A stretch of 64,000 bases of DNA. It comes from Amaranthus tricolor. Taxonomy: Eukaryota; Streptophyta; Magnoliopsida; Caryophyllales; Amaranthaceae. Of this stretch, positions 23,261 through 36,900 are shown in pieces. A program made the position numbers and the translations under genes. Each line of letters begins with the position of its first letter. The stretch's first letter is position 1. The notes below the pieces were generated by a model, which saw nothing but the letters and a program-made list of their open reading frames with translations, searched no databases and was not told where the DNA came from. The DNA lies in the NCBI RefSeq assembly GCF_026212465.1, contig NC_080058.1, forward strand, positions 8,299,485 through 8,363,484, in the 5' to 3' direction.

Positions 23261-24033
23261 TGCAAAAAAAAATCCCAACAATACCCGTCATCCATGTCAA
23301 ATGGTCGCCATTTCTTGCTCGATTGTCAGAATTGGACATATAATATTCTGTTGGAAAGTTCTTGAAATCTAGTTTTCAATGCCGCAAACCTTGCATTAAT
23401 ACAATCTTCCTATCAAAAGTTATGACCAAAAGAGTAAACATGTATCAAATTTCACCTCAAAACTTTTGCCTTATAAACACACTTTTACTCTTTTGCTCAT
23501 TTTCTTAGTAGAACATCTTCACCCGAGCTAACATCCCCTTAGTAAACTTCGTCATCATTAAAACCATAAGAATTATGCTTAAAACAAGCAAAACCGCTCA
23601 AAATCAACATGAATAACTAAAACGAGCAAATTAGCATAAATCTTCAAAATAAGCACGAAATTACTAACAATGAACATCATTAAGGAGTGTAAAATGATAT
23701 AAGTAAGTGCAAATAATTGCACTTATCAATGATGTAACCCAAAATTATTTTTAAATGTGTTCTAAACCTATTTTATATTTATTTGGACTCGATTTGGACT
23801 GATATAGAACATATAAACTCATTTTAGTACAAATAAATCCTTTATAATGTAAAAACGTTTAAGTATGAATAACTATATTAAGACTCATTTAGTACCCATT
23901 TAAGATCCTAAATCCATCAGACCCGACGTGTATGGATTCAAACACAAAATTTTTAGACCCTAAGGATTGTAATTCTATTATGGGGCTAGATCTGGGTCCA
24001 GGTCCAACTGGACCCGACCCATGACCAAACCTA

Positions 24034-26247
<2,214 letters not shown>

Positions 26248-26368
26248 CTTGATGCATAGACGAATTTTAAAAGGTACATCCTAGCTCTAATAAACGCAAA
26301 TGTGAGATATATACGTAATAAAGAAAAAAATATAAATACATTTATTTTAAGCAAATTAAATTAAATAT

Positions 26369-26632
26369 TACTACCTCTAATTCACATCGATTGTCATATT
26401 TATTTTTGACATACTATTCAATCCACTAATTCAATTCTAAATATTTCTAAATTGTGTATAATTAAAAATTATAAAAATTTGATGTCATAAAATTTACATT
26501 GACACGAATTAAACAAGATTCCAGTTGACTATATTTTGACGTGTAGATTAAGAATAAAATAAAAATTAAGACTAATTAATAAATAGTATAAAAAAACTAA
26601 ATGAGAAAATTAGTGTGAATCGGAACGAGTAT
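26369..26632. mobile_element. Stowaway-like MITE
   Basis: Left end TACTACCTCTAATTCACATC and, on the other strand, right end TACTCGTTCCGATTCACACT form inverted repeats flanked by TA. Length about 260 bp, AT-rich, no ORF. It ends about 260 bp upstream of the small gene at 26892. Confidence 0.6.
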
Positions 26633-26787
26633 AAAAATAGAGTAGTCTAAAGTGTTTGACTCTTTTATAATATGACTATGAAGTCCCACATTTGCATGTG
26701 TAGTGGCCCTTGGGGTTCAGGTTCAGGTTCAGGTTCAAAGTTCAAGTTTTGATCAATCAAACCCAGGCCAAAAGTCGTTTCCTGCCT

Positions 26788-26795
26788 TATATATA
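26788..26795 (+). promoter_or_regulatory. Candidate TATA box of the small membrane-protein gene
   Basis: TATATATA followed by CTCCAT, about 100 bp upstream of the ATG at 26892, which leaves room for a leader of about 70 nt. Confidence 0.45.
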
Positions 26796-26891
26796 CTCCA
26801 TAACCTAAAGTTCATTTCTCACTCTTATCACTTTTTTCTTCCTTCTATCAAATTCTTACTAAAAACCCATTTTTATTCTCTAGAGCTAAAA

Positions 26892-27877
26892 ATGCTAAAT
26901 ATCACCATCACCATCATCATCATCATTGATCTCTTGATCATGATGATGATCAGCCCAGCTGAGCTTACACGTGTAAATTTCTCATCTAGTCCTTGTCCTT
27001 CAGAATCAGATGCATCATTATTATGGGATTCAAGTGCAAGTACTATTGGTGAGAAGATTGTTATTGTTCTAATGCTGCTCATCATTCTCAGTATCATTCT
27101 TTGTAAGCTTTGCAAATTCTACACTATTTTTACTCAGGGTACGTACGTAATTTTGATTTAATTTGCTATCCTTTTACTTGTACTTTTCTAGGTTAAATCG
27201 ATCATGCTTTTTTAGTCTGCTATTTAAAACCAAATATTTAAAAACATTTGGTTCCATTGATAATGTGATAGAGTAATATACACTGGAATTTCAATCATCA
27301 ACTTAAACTTTTAGTTGAACTAATTCCCGTGTTATATATAAGCCAACATGAAAGAAAAGATTACGAGTACTAATTTGCAACCCTTAGCTCATTTCAAGTG
27401 GATTATCTAGGATCATTTATGAGACATGTATGCATGTATTGCATCCGAACTTTTAAAAGAGCTCTCGTTATTAGAAATGGTTTTATAGAGTATATAACGT
27501 ATATATCATGAGACTTTAATTAGTGGAAACGATCCCTTTAACAAAATGAACATTTATGATGTTATATTGTTAAAATGGATTGAACTTATTGTGAATATGC
27601 CAACATATAATCAGACAAATACGATTTACACACTTAATACGACAACGACATATCATCTAAAAATCATATGGCAATTGAAGAAAGGGCTCCAAAAACTTAT
27701 AAAATGTATACATTATCTTTAATTATTTAACGATACATGTTGACATGATTATATTGACCTTAGCTTGACCGATATTGTGAATGATTTGTTTCATGCATCT
27801 CTTCAGTGGCAGATACAAGTACTACTGATACAAGTGATGATCAAATCGAGATGTCTGTGAAGTTTACTTGTCGTTAG
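26892..27877 (+). CDS. Putative small secretory/membrane protein, two exons, 105 residues
   Basis: Exon 1 is 26892-27138, ending ..ACTCAGG before GTACGTACG. Exon 2 is 27807-27877, after ..CTCTTCAG, ending in TAG. The phase-1 junction keeps the frame, giving 105 residues. Residues 1-22 are strongly hydrophobic (MLNITITIIIIIDLLIMMMI), signal-peptide-like but without an N-terminal positive charge. Residues 25-54 are a Ser-rich, polar presumed luminal part with SSPCPSES. Residues 55-72 form a transmembrane helix ending in Cys/Lys (CKLCK). Residues 83-105 are a polar Thr/Ser/Asp tail. I do not recognise the family. The (ATC)n-rich start could inflate apparent coding potential. Support comes from the TATA box, the strong donor and the in-frame second exon; the alternative is chance open sequence. 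Confidence 0.5.
27300..27505 (+). repeat. Degenerate SINE-like remnant in the small-gene intron
   Basis: TTGCATCCGAACTTTTAAAA, GAGCTCTCGTTATTAG and TATAGAGTATATAACG follow the order of the plus-oriented SINE-like copy at 14.9 kb. A piece of a tail (CATCAACTTAAACTTTTAGTTG) lies at about 27296-27318. It lies between the two exons at 26892-27138 and 27807-27877. Confidence 0.35.
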
Positions 27878-28385
27878 CTTCATTTCTTGGCGATGGATCT
27901 GATCAATGCTATTATCAATAATGGATGATGTTTAGGCTACTAAATCGATTCATATTTTTATGTTGAGATCATATTGGATGATCCGTTTTTGTCGAACCAT
28001 CATATCGATGGTGCTCGAGAATACTATATCTTACTAATACATTTCTTCGACTATGTAGCAAACTAAGCTATGTATAGAAGTATATATTTGTGTACTATTT
28101 TGTTTGAGCAATTTTAGAGACTTTTATGGTGCAACAATGCAAGTTCATATGATTGATCGAGTTGGAGTCCATTTTTAAAAATTTTTGTTTTATTAATGAA
28201 AGTGATTGCTTTGATATTTAAATGTTAATTATCTAACTTACAACATGTGTCACTTTTCTCAAATAAGTTAATGTGCTCGATTCTCATCTGACTCTCCCCA
28301 TTTCTAATATGTATTTTAAAAATATAAATTACTCTAATATTTTAATTAATGTACTTGGGCTATATAAGTTCTTCTAAACGAATTT
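27878..28385. other. 3' flank of the small gene
   Basis: AT-rich; presumably the 3' untranslated region and beyond. A TTTTATTAATGAAAG stretch near 28187-28201 is a possible poly(A) region. No other feature seen. Confidence 0.35.
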
Positions 28386-28389
28386 GTAA

Positions 28390-28800
28390 TTTTCTTTTGA
28401 TTGTGTTCCGGCTGTGGAGAGAACAATCAACACTCTCAGCAAAGTCGAAGAGTTGCTTTTAGGGTTCACAGTGTTTATGAACTACTAGGGAGGTCTGAGT
28501 TGCTTTTCCGACCATTTCACTCTGTATTCCTGCACAAGTAGCAAACGAGTGCCTGAGAGGGGTCCTTCAAGGGTCCTCCTTCGACAATTAAGTCAGTAAG
28601 GGTTGTGAAAGGATTACTGATAAAGCTTGTAAGGAATTTGAACTATTTTTTCGTGAGAGAATAAGGCTTGGGTTTCTGTGTAAAAAGTTATCATACCTTT
28701 GGTGATGCATGACATCGTATATTTATAGTGTGGGCCTTGGGAGAGGTTCCACAAAAACCCTAGTGGCAGTTTAGGCTTTTATTAGGTTGGAATATGAATG
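28390..28800. repeat. Unclassified moderately GC-rich segment, possible LTR fragment
   Basis: It contains GGGTCCTTCAAGGGTCCTCC, a short palindromic block near 28560-28582, and on the minus strand a TATAAATATA word near 28720. The composition differs from the AT-rich surroundings and resembles LTR promoter regions, but no second copy or internal domain is seen in the window. Confidence 0.25.
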
Positions 28801-28877
28801 AAGTAGTATATAGTGGCGGGAAAATTACATTTTTAAGAATGACTTTGATATAATTACACGTGGTATAGAAATTTTTG

Positions 28878-28886
<9 letters not shown>

Positions 28887-28933
<47 letters not shown>
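28887..28933. repeat. (AT)n microsatellite
   Basis: About 47 bp of AT dinucleotides. Confidence 0.9.
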
Positions 28934-28935
<2 letters not shown>

Positions 28936-29269
28936 AGTGCTAGGCTGCTAGCTTTTAATTACTCTCGGTTTTTTTCTTTAAATTTGTTATTTTTAAATTA
29001 ATTTTGTGGACATATTAGATGTACCAAACTGATCTTAAAGGGGCACATAAGTAGTTGTTTGGCTCTAATTGAAGTAATTAGTAAGTAAAGTATAGTTGAC
29101 AACCATGCCTATGCGATCGCCTTTTGAATTTGTTCAGGTAATAGTCATTAGCTTAGTGTCCAGTAAAAAAAATTAGAAAAATGGACTTTTAAAATTATTT
29201 TTAAAATTATTTTTTTAAAATCCACTCAAAAATAAAAATGCAAAGTTAATACTCTTGAGATAAAATATA

Positions 29270-29470
29270 ATATTTCCTCTACTTCAAATTAAATATTACA
29301 CTTTTTATTTTCACATTATTCAATATAATATTTTGATCCTTAATAAGATTCACATTCCACATGACTATGTATTTTTCATATATGTAAAGAATAGTAAATA
29401 AAACAATATAAATTGAAGAATAGTTGATATTCAAGTGTGGCAACTATTCGAACCGAGAGATAGTAATCAT
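29270..29470. mobile_element. Degenerate Stowaway-like MITE
   Basis: Left TATTTCCTCTACTTCAAATT and, on the other strand, right ATTACTATCTCTCGGTTCGA form weak inverted repeats; the body contains CACATTATTCAATA-type words shared with other Stowaway copies. Confidence 0.4.
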
Positions 29471-29604
29471 CATAAAAGACTAAAGAAATAACAGTAATAC
29501 TTATATATTATGAATTTATCCTTTAATTTTTAGAATACACCATTATTAGCTATGATCTGGTTGAATACAAATCCTATTGTCTTTGTTAGTGTTCTAGTAC
29601 TGAT

Positions 29605-30015
29605 AAGCAATGTTTTAAAATAAATCTCAAAGTAAGCACTTTTTGCACAGAACTGAAGTTTGTATCGTTCTCTGTTACTAACACCGAACAAAGAGGGCTG
29701 GTCAAAAAAAAGTCAAGTACTTTGTTTGCTGTTACTAACAGCGAACAAAGGTTTACTTGATCAAACAGGGTCAAACCGTTGTATGTTGTTACTACCAGCA
29801 TACAAAGGTTTGACCTTATTTGATCAGGTCTCCTTTGTTCGCTATTTACTGCAAAAATTTGGTAAAAACACATCAAAACCTTTGTTTGCTGTTAGCGAAC
29901 AAAGAACTTGACTTTTTTTTTACCAGCTTTCTTCATTGGCTATTAGTAATAGCGAATAATCCAAATCTCAACTCTGAACAAAAAGTATTTACTTTTGAAA
30001 ATAAGTTGACGTTGC
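29605..30015. mobile_element. Foldback MITE built from repeated palindromic hairpins
   Basis: Outer arms pair loosely (AAGTAAGCACTTTTTGCACA against AAGTAAATACTTTTTGTTCA on the other strand). Inside are about six palindromic units, including CTTTGTTTGCTGTTA-C-TAACAGCGAACAAAG at 29720-29750, a variant at about 29777-29806 and a short one at about 29880-29904, spaced about 50-57 bp. Related to the foldback at 15.8-16.3 kb. ORFs across it are not genes. Confidence 0.65.
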
Positions 30016-30328
30016 TTATTTTATAACTTTTTTATAATTTTTTTTCTTAAATTATTCAAATTTTCTCTAATATGTGTGTTTGGGCCTCGGCCGTTACGTG
30101 ACTTTCTAAGTCTAAAGTAGACGTTTAGAACATATTGTTGACCTACAAGATGAATCTAGGAAATTTTCTTCATACTCGTAGCAAAAAAGTTTATCACTCT
30201 AGGCCTAGAGAACATGTCGTTATGAGCAATCAATAATAGTGTATCGTTGTGGACATGACATGAGATACTTTAGTGGAACTCTGAGATTCTCTATGTTAGG
30301 ATTTTAAAGTTTTATTATGTCAAGGAAT

Positions 30329-31218
30329 TAGAGGTGTAATTCGGATGATTGGGTTGATTTTGACGAGTGTTATTCGGTTTGGTTGTATTCGGATCGGTTA
30401 TTGTTTGATTGCATGTTACGATGGGTCACACTCGAGTTAGGTCGGTTAGTCACGGTTTGGTTGAAGATCGGTTATTCGAGCTATCGGGCTAGCATCGGTT
30501 CGGTGCCAGTTGAAGTTCGTGTCGAGTGTCAATCGGTCTCGGGTTGTCATCGGTTAATAACTGGCTCAATTTTACCGGGTACAAATCGGGTTCGATTTTT
30601 TAAAAAATAGAATTCTAATTACTATCGATCGAGTCTATATCAGATCAAGTTGTTTGTCATTTTTTGATTGATGATAAGATTCCCTTTTACTTGTTTGACC
30701 GGAAATTAAAATTATAAAGTTATATCAATTTTCATCTAATTCGATTAAAAGTAGTTAAATAAACATTGACCATTGATTATTATCTCTAAATGTATGAAAC
30801 TATGTATTTATAAAATTTAATTAGTAAAATATCTATCACTTTATTAGATTTACTAATAAGATGATTGAATACGAGTCGATCATATTTCTATGTTAAAAAT
30901 TGGTTCAGGTTTACAGCAGTTTGATCTAACATTCGTTCAGGTTAAGTCAGTTTTAGTCGGATCGAGTTCGGTTTCGAGCATGATTCGGGTCGGTCATTAT
31001 TAGGTTCGGATAAGCTCGGTTAACAGTTATGTGTCGGTTACAAAAATCGGTTACAGCTAGTGTTCAGCTTTTCCATTTTCGGTTGTCAACTGGTTCGGGT
31101 ACAACTTCGATTCGGGTACTGTCGGTTCCATAAACCTAAAAAAGGAACACATTTTTTGATCGACTTAGTTTCGGTTTCGGTTCGGGTTTTCGGTTCGGGT
31201 CACTTTTGAACAACTCTT
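30329..31218. mobile_element. Non-autonomous hAT-like element rich in CGGTTCGG words
   Basis: The left end TAGAGGTGTAATTCGG pairs imperfectly with AGAGTTGTTCAAAAGTGACC read from the right. The flanking octamers CAAGGAAT and CAAACAAT match at six of eight bases. The body is full of TCGGTTCGGGT-type words, typical of plant hAT MITEs with TAGRGGTGTTCA ends. No transposase ORF; the 75-codon frame at 30383 is not a gene. Confidence 0.55.
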
Positions 31219-32203
31219 CAAACAATCAATTCAACTAAAATCTTAAGCTGATAATTAAGGCTTCATGAGATGTTAAATAATCTTACACGCCCTCTCACAC
31301 GAGAGTCCTTTGGGACTAAAAGTGTGAATGCAACACTGACCTCCTCAATCCTCATACCTAGTGCTGAATATTCCAATTTACTTGAGGAATGGTTGAGATT
31401 CGAACCCGTAATTTTTGTCAAGCTTGTTGGCCCTTTTAGGTTTTGATGATGACTACATTTAATATAAACAACTGTATTTTAGAGATTGTGTACAGGTCAA
31501 TATAAAAAAACTAACTTACCTTACTTAGAAAATAAAACCGTAGCTTTATTACTTGCAAAACAAGTTCCACTTATTATTCCTAAATTTTAGGATTAAGAAT
31601 GAAGTGGGTAGTTATGTTCTTTACTAAGCTACATGACCTTCCTATATAAAAAGAAGTAATTTTTAACCGATTATAGAGTGCATGTAGAAAAATAACAAGA
31701 AATATTCTTTGCTCCTAAATTGCCAATTAACTTAAAAATATTTCTTGTGCAACTCATTAATTTTATCCTTAGGTTGTTGCCCTTTGTAAAAGGCTTTCTT
31801 GAGAGAATTGTTATAACTAGATTTGGGGAAGTCTAGGGGAGAAAGTGAATTTCGTGAGAAGCGAGAGAAAGAGAAAGAGAAAGAGAAAGAGAATTGTTGG
31901 CCTAGTTTTGTTTGTTTTATGTAATTGTAACGAATTGCCTAAAACATAGTAGAGAATTTAAAATCCCATGGGTCGTGGTTTTTCCTTCTATTTAGGCCTA
32001 GAAGGTTTCCACGTAAAAATTGTGTTGTCTCTTTCTAAGTTTGCGCATCAAGTTTAAATTTTAATTCCGCAATCTAATTCCCCAAAAATAGGGCAAAAGC
32101 GCTTAAACTTATCAAACAACAATTCACCCTCCCCCCCCCCCCCCCCCCTGTTATCTCTAAGCGTTTCTACAAAGCTAACTCTGATACCATGTCAAGGAAC
32201 TGA
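31219..32203 (-). repeat. SINE-like repeat copy interrupted by a solo LTR
   Basis: The part at 31219-31424 carries ACACGAGAGTCCTTTGGGAC, TAGTGCTGAATATTCCA and GGTTGAGATTCGAACCC; on the minus strand the last reads GGGTTCGAATCTCAACC, like a tRNA B box. The remaining head, CTCTGATACCATGTCAAGG, lies at about 32180-32199, beyond the inserted LTR. Joined in thought, head and B box are about 70 bp apart, as in tRNA-derived SINEs. Confidence 0.6.
31425..32171 (+). mobile_element. Solo LTR (Copia-like), 747 bp
   Basis: It starts TGTTGGCCCTTTTAGG and ends TTTCTACA, flanked on both sides by AAGCT (31420-31424 and 32172-32176), a perfect 5-bp target duplication. It contains a TATATAAA promoter word near 31643, a GAGAAA run at about 31858-31893 and an 18-base C homopolymer at 32131-32148. 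No internal domains or second LTR are present, so it is most simply a solo LTR formed by recombination. The TGTTGG...TTTGATGATGA start resembles Copia-type LTRs. Confidence 0.75.
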
Positions 32204-32960
32204 AAGAAGTGTGACTTGAATCTTATAACTCTTAGTCATGTGTTACATAACATTTAAAGTGTAAAGGATTTTTGGATCAAAGGTTAAAAGTAACCATTTA
32301 GTTACTAGACCTTGATTATGTATCATGATGAGAGGAAAAGGACACTCAAGACTTAGAAATTAGTATACACATACATGGTGTGCATAGAAAAATTACTTGG
32401 AGTGCCTTACATGAGTTTATCCTTAATCATTAAGGCAATATAGTACACACACAACAGTTGGAACAAGCTATGGGAGCAAAGAGGGAACCATAGGGGGCCA
32501 AGAGGATTGTGCAATAGGTTGAAAAGGTCTCAGAAAAAAGACTTGCAGACCGTTCAACCAAGCCGCTCGCCTAAGAAGAGGTCGAGCCGGCCCACAGACG
32601 TTGTTGCCTTGTTTTTTCTGTTTTGTTCTTTGCTTCCTCAAGTCCCCCTTGCCTATATAAGTTGCATTGCCATTTGTTGTATTGTGTAAAGCCAAGCTAC
32701 AAGCTTGAGCCTCTCATACCATTCTTATCACACTTATTTATTCTCTATTCATGTATTGCTTGGTTATTGGCTTGCTTGGGTATTGGGTAGAAACCCATCT
32801 CTAAGTGGGTCACCTCTTAGAGGCTAAAACTAACCAATACAAATGTGGTATGAATGACATCACGTCTTCAATATCTCTCGGGTTATCCTTACTTAATTCT
32901 AATTTCTAAGGCATAGGTGTTCACTAGTGAATATATTTTGACCATACTCTATTAGATCAG
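32204..32960 (+). repeat. LTR-like segment
   Basis: Compact region with GC-rich GCCGCTCG/GGTCGAGCCGGCCC words, a CCTATATAAG promoter-like box near 32652 and downstream sequence resembling an LTR R-U5. It starts abruptly after the SINE head at 32203. The ends and target duplication could not be fixed (GGAAC/AGAAC flanks are suggestive only). Open frames at 32468-32695 are not supported as genes. Confidence 0.35.
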
Positions 32961-33780
32961 AACTTCTAAAACGGTTATTGAAAAATTTCAATCCTACCAC
33001 TTCATCACTGGATATGTAATATAGAACATAAAATAATATATATGACAAATTTTTTAATAAGACCGTTTTATTGTGAGACGACTTAATATAGACTAACTTA
33101 ATTCTAATTTATAAAAGAAATTAAAAAAATTTGTTTAGAGGTAGATTTATAAATTTTTTTTGTTTAATAAAAATAATTTGGGTTGCTTGTAGTGAAACCA
33201 AATACAATGCCAAAAAAATATAAATTAAAAATAAAAACAAAAAATATAAGATAATACTAAAAATATATAATTATATAATTTGTAAATTGTAAGTACTGAA
33301 CTATAATACTCCACTAAACTATAAAAATAGACTTCAAAATAAGATTGTGGACGCCGAGCCTCTCACCCCCCAATGTGGCTTCATCACTAGTAAAAACCCC
33401 ACACCAAATAAAATAATAGTTGTAATAAATACTTGTATTTTAGTACCTTCAAAAGCAAACCCACCCCCACAAAGTCGCATAAGGTATACAACAAACACCA
33501 TTTACGAAGTTATGAAACAATATATGCCTTCCCATACTCGATATTCCCAACAAGAGGGGTTTTTTTAGGTATTTTTTTTAGGTATGTAAGGTGATCGATT
33601 ACATAAAATCTCTTTTTTCTCTCGTATATTAAAAAATTAATAAAAAAAATATATTAAAATTGTTAATAAATTAAATATATTTACTATAAATAAGGCGCAA
33701 AATAAAAATTTTACATTGAATTTCGTATTTTTCAAGACAGCTCTACTTCCAACGATCTCTTTATAAGATAGGATAGGAGT

Positions 33781-33823
<43 letters not shown>

Positions 33824-33982
33824 CTAGCTTTCACAAGGAATCATACCAACTTTCCCAATAAATGCTTCAAACCATTCCCCTTTCTCCAAAGTACACCATT
33901 CCTATTTATTACCCCATTTTCTCTCTTAATTCTCAACACCCTAAAAAACAAACATTATTTTTTAGAGACCAAAAAAAAAGAA
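32961..33982. other. AT-rich intergenic sequence and 5' flank of the epoxide hydrolase gene
   Basis: No gene seen. A homopolymer run of about 37 A lies at 33784-33820. The presumed promoter and leader of the plus-strand epoxide hydrolase lie in the last 200 bp, with CTATTTATTA near 33899 as a weak TATA candidate. Confidence 0.45.
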
Positions 33983-36900
33983 ATGGAAGGAATAGAACAC
34001 AGAACAGTTCAAGTAAATGGCATAAAAATGCACATAGCAGAGAAAGGAGAAGGTGAAGTAGTCTTATTACTACATGGTTTCCCAGAATTATGGTACACTT
34101 GGAGGCACCAAATAAGTGCCTTAGCTTCTAAGGGATACCATGCAATAGCCCCAGATTTAAGGGGGTATGGTGACACTGAATCACCAGCTTGTAGGTCAAG
34201 TTACAGTTGTTTTCATTTAGTGGGTGATATTATTGGGCTTCTTGATTTGATAAATGTGGGTCAAGTATTTTTGGTGGCCCATGATATGGGGGCTTTAGTG
34301 GGCTGGTATCTTTGCATGTTTCGGCCTGATCGGGTCAAGGCTTTTGTCTCACTTTCTGTCCCTTTTAAGCCCAGGAATCCTAAGCTCAAACCTGTTCAGA
34401 CTCTCAGAGCTTTTTCTGGTGATGATTATTATATTTGCAGATTTCAGGTTAATTCTCTCTTTAATCTCCTCCTATTTATCTGTTTTTCCTAATAAATGTT
34501 TTTTTTTTCTCGTGCAATTTTAAAACACTAAAATAGTCTTCTTTCACATGAGATTGCTTTTCATGGAGTTTGGAAAAGAGTGGAAGAAGTTACTTTGGAT
34601 GGAGTCATGTAATTCAGGAATAAATTTAAGTTTAAATATAGAAGAGAGGAACAAATTATTATAAATTTTAATAAGGGCATTTACTAAGGACAGCAAAAAC
34701 TCAGGCGGACGAGTGCGGTATTCAAAACTTAAAAAAAAAAATAAATAAATAAAAAGTTAATGGTTTGAAATAATTTTGAACGAAAAAAATTAGAGTGGGT
34801 TACAGTTTTAAAACACTCAATAATATGAAAATACCATTGATAATTGAAAAAGCTTAAAAATACCATTAAATGTGCAATTAATAATGTGCAAAAATTTAAG
34901 AATACCATTAATAAAGAACATCGAAGAAAATGGTTGACATTCATATATATTGTGTACTTTCTTATTCAAATGAATTTCTTGTAAGTTACTTCTTAAATAC
35001 CACCCCTTTTTTTTTATCAACTTAGTTGGTTGACACTCTGTAATATGTATGTTACTTTCTTATGAATCAGTTATACTTTTCTCTTTTTTTTTTTTTTTTT
35101 TTACTTTAATGTATATTTAAAAGTCAACACTAGCTTGATTCTCCACCCAAATAAAGTCTCTCTAGATTGTTTTAAATCTAATTTTTCACATGAACTTTGA
35201 GATTAAGAAATACATGTGACAATTTATGAACAATAATAATAAAATAAAAATAAAATGAAGTTGAGGATATTTCATTATTATAATTTAAGACATTTATTTA
35301 TCCTAATTTGATAGTTGAAGAATGAAATTTGTCTTATAGCCCTTTGTCACACAAAATTTCTCCCTCTGTTTTTGTTTATTGTACTAAAATTATACTCCCT
35401 TCGAACCAATTTAGTTGTCCCATTTTCTTTTTTGGCAAAGTCTTTTTAGTTGTCCCATTTTTATTTTTGTCAATTTTTTTTACTTAAATATCCTTAGTTC
35501 ACACAAGTAATTACGAATATACCCCATATACCTTACTTACCCAACTACCCTTCACTACTTACCCTTTACTACTTACCCTTTGTAATGGACCCCACACCGT
35601 GCCCAAGCAAATGGGACATCTAAATTAATTCGAAGGGAGTATAATTCATATATTGTTCTATTTTCATTTATATATTTAACTTATTTTATCTACTCAACAT
35701 AAAATTATTTTAGCTTCTCTATAAAATATCAATTTAGTAACTTTTTTATTTCCTTTCTAAGTAATTATTGGGTAAATTTGGTTTTGGTGGGATAGATGAA
35801 GTGTCATTCATGTTAATTCATTTATGTCACCTATTCACCTTGATCTTTTTTTGAAGCATATAATCAGAAACTCCTGAGTATTAGGCTTTTATTAGCTTTA
35901 ATTATTTACAATACATAAAGTCCTGATCGATGAGGTATTGATATCAACAAATTTAATAAAAAAAATATTAATAAAAAATAGTATGTAAATTACGAGTAGT
36001 TGCATGTTCTTGAGCAGAGAGACTCTTTAATCGCACTCTTCTTTATGGGTATAAGTCGTTGTCTTTCTTCTCTTTTCAAACCCTGATTATAGTTAATCTA
36101 TAAGCGAAATACACTGGATATAATGATGACGATAATAGAGATATTTTTTCTTATAATCTATCTATTAATATCAGTAGCAATCTCAAAGCGACTTAAGTGA
36201 ATTTCACTCACATCGTCATTTCACGGGGCTAAGTTATTAGTCATTTAGTGTTATTAGTATTTGAGAGCAAATTGCAGGTTCCATATTTGTGGGGATGTCG
36301 CTGGTGAGGTTGTAATTTCATTGAAAGAATAATAAATGAAATATGGGCGATTTGGTACGTCTTATGCGGCATTATTGAATTACTGCACCACTCTGTTTTG
36401 AGAAAGATTATTTTCAACGTGAAATTTAGACTCGAGCCTATTTAGGTTATAATTTAAATAATTAATTAAAAATTTATATATATTTTTTCCGTTTTAAAAG
36501 ACTTGCACTATTTGACTTTTTACGTAGTTCAATGCACATATAATCCTTAATATATCTAATTATGTGTAATAAAAAATTATAAAAATTTACTAATAATATT
36601 TACATTGAGACGAATCAAACAAGAACCTAATTGACTAGGTTTTAACTTATCCATTAAAAATTAATTAACAAAAGGTGATGAATAAATAGTACATTATCTT
36701 ATAATGTTGTAATATAGGATGGAGAAAGTATGTTAATTGATAATCAAGTTAATTCTGTACACATATATAAATTATTGGTCGATTAATAGGTAAGGCCCAA
36801 TTTTATACTCTATCATGTCTTTTTGAATGATTTTTACATTAAATATCAAGTTAAGAAATTATTTCAACCAAAAGGTTAAATTACAGGACAACATATCACG

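Larger units (their letters stand above)
18104..23728 (-). mobile_element. Non-autonomous Ty3/gypsy-derived LTR element (LARD-like) with 5-bp target duplication
   Basis: Flanked by ATGAT on both sides (18099-18103 and 23729-23733). The 3' LTR is 18104-20456, TGATAAG...CACATCA on the minus strand, about 1.56 kb without the nested hAT. The 5' LTR (23728-about 23310) keeps only its first 418 bp. The internal region ends with GGACGAGCAAAGGTTAAGAA and a purine-rich GTGGGACTT just before the 3' LTR, the arrangement known in Athila/Tat-like elements. No reverse transcriptase or integrase was found; only a broken ORF remains. It is therefore non-autonomous. Confidence 0.8.
17838..24033. mobile_element. 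hAT-like MITE (outer), split by an LTR element
   Basis: The left end TAGGGATGGTCATAGATCC pairs with TAGGTTTGGTCATGGGTCG read on the other strand from 24033. The flanks are GTCTGGTA (17830-17837) and ATCTGGTA (24034-24041), an 8-bp target duplication with one mismatch, as expected for hAT elements. Internal GACCCGACCC/GGGTCTGGG words occur on both sides of the insert. Without the LTR element at 18104-23728 it would be about 566 bp. No transposase. Confidence 0.7.

Noticed and set aside
30383..30610. 75-codon plus frame
   Set aside because: Lies wholly within a hAT-like element made of CGGTTCGG-type words.
32468..32695. Opposed frames over a GC-rich patch
   Set aside because: The patch lies in an LTR-like segment with a promoter-like box; the frames have no protein motif.
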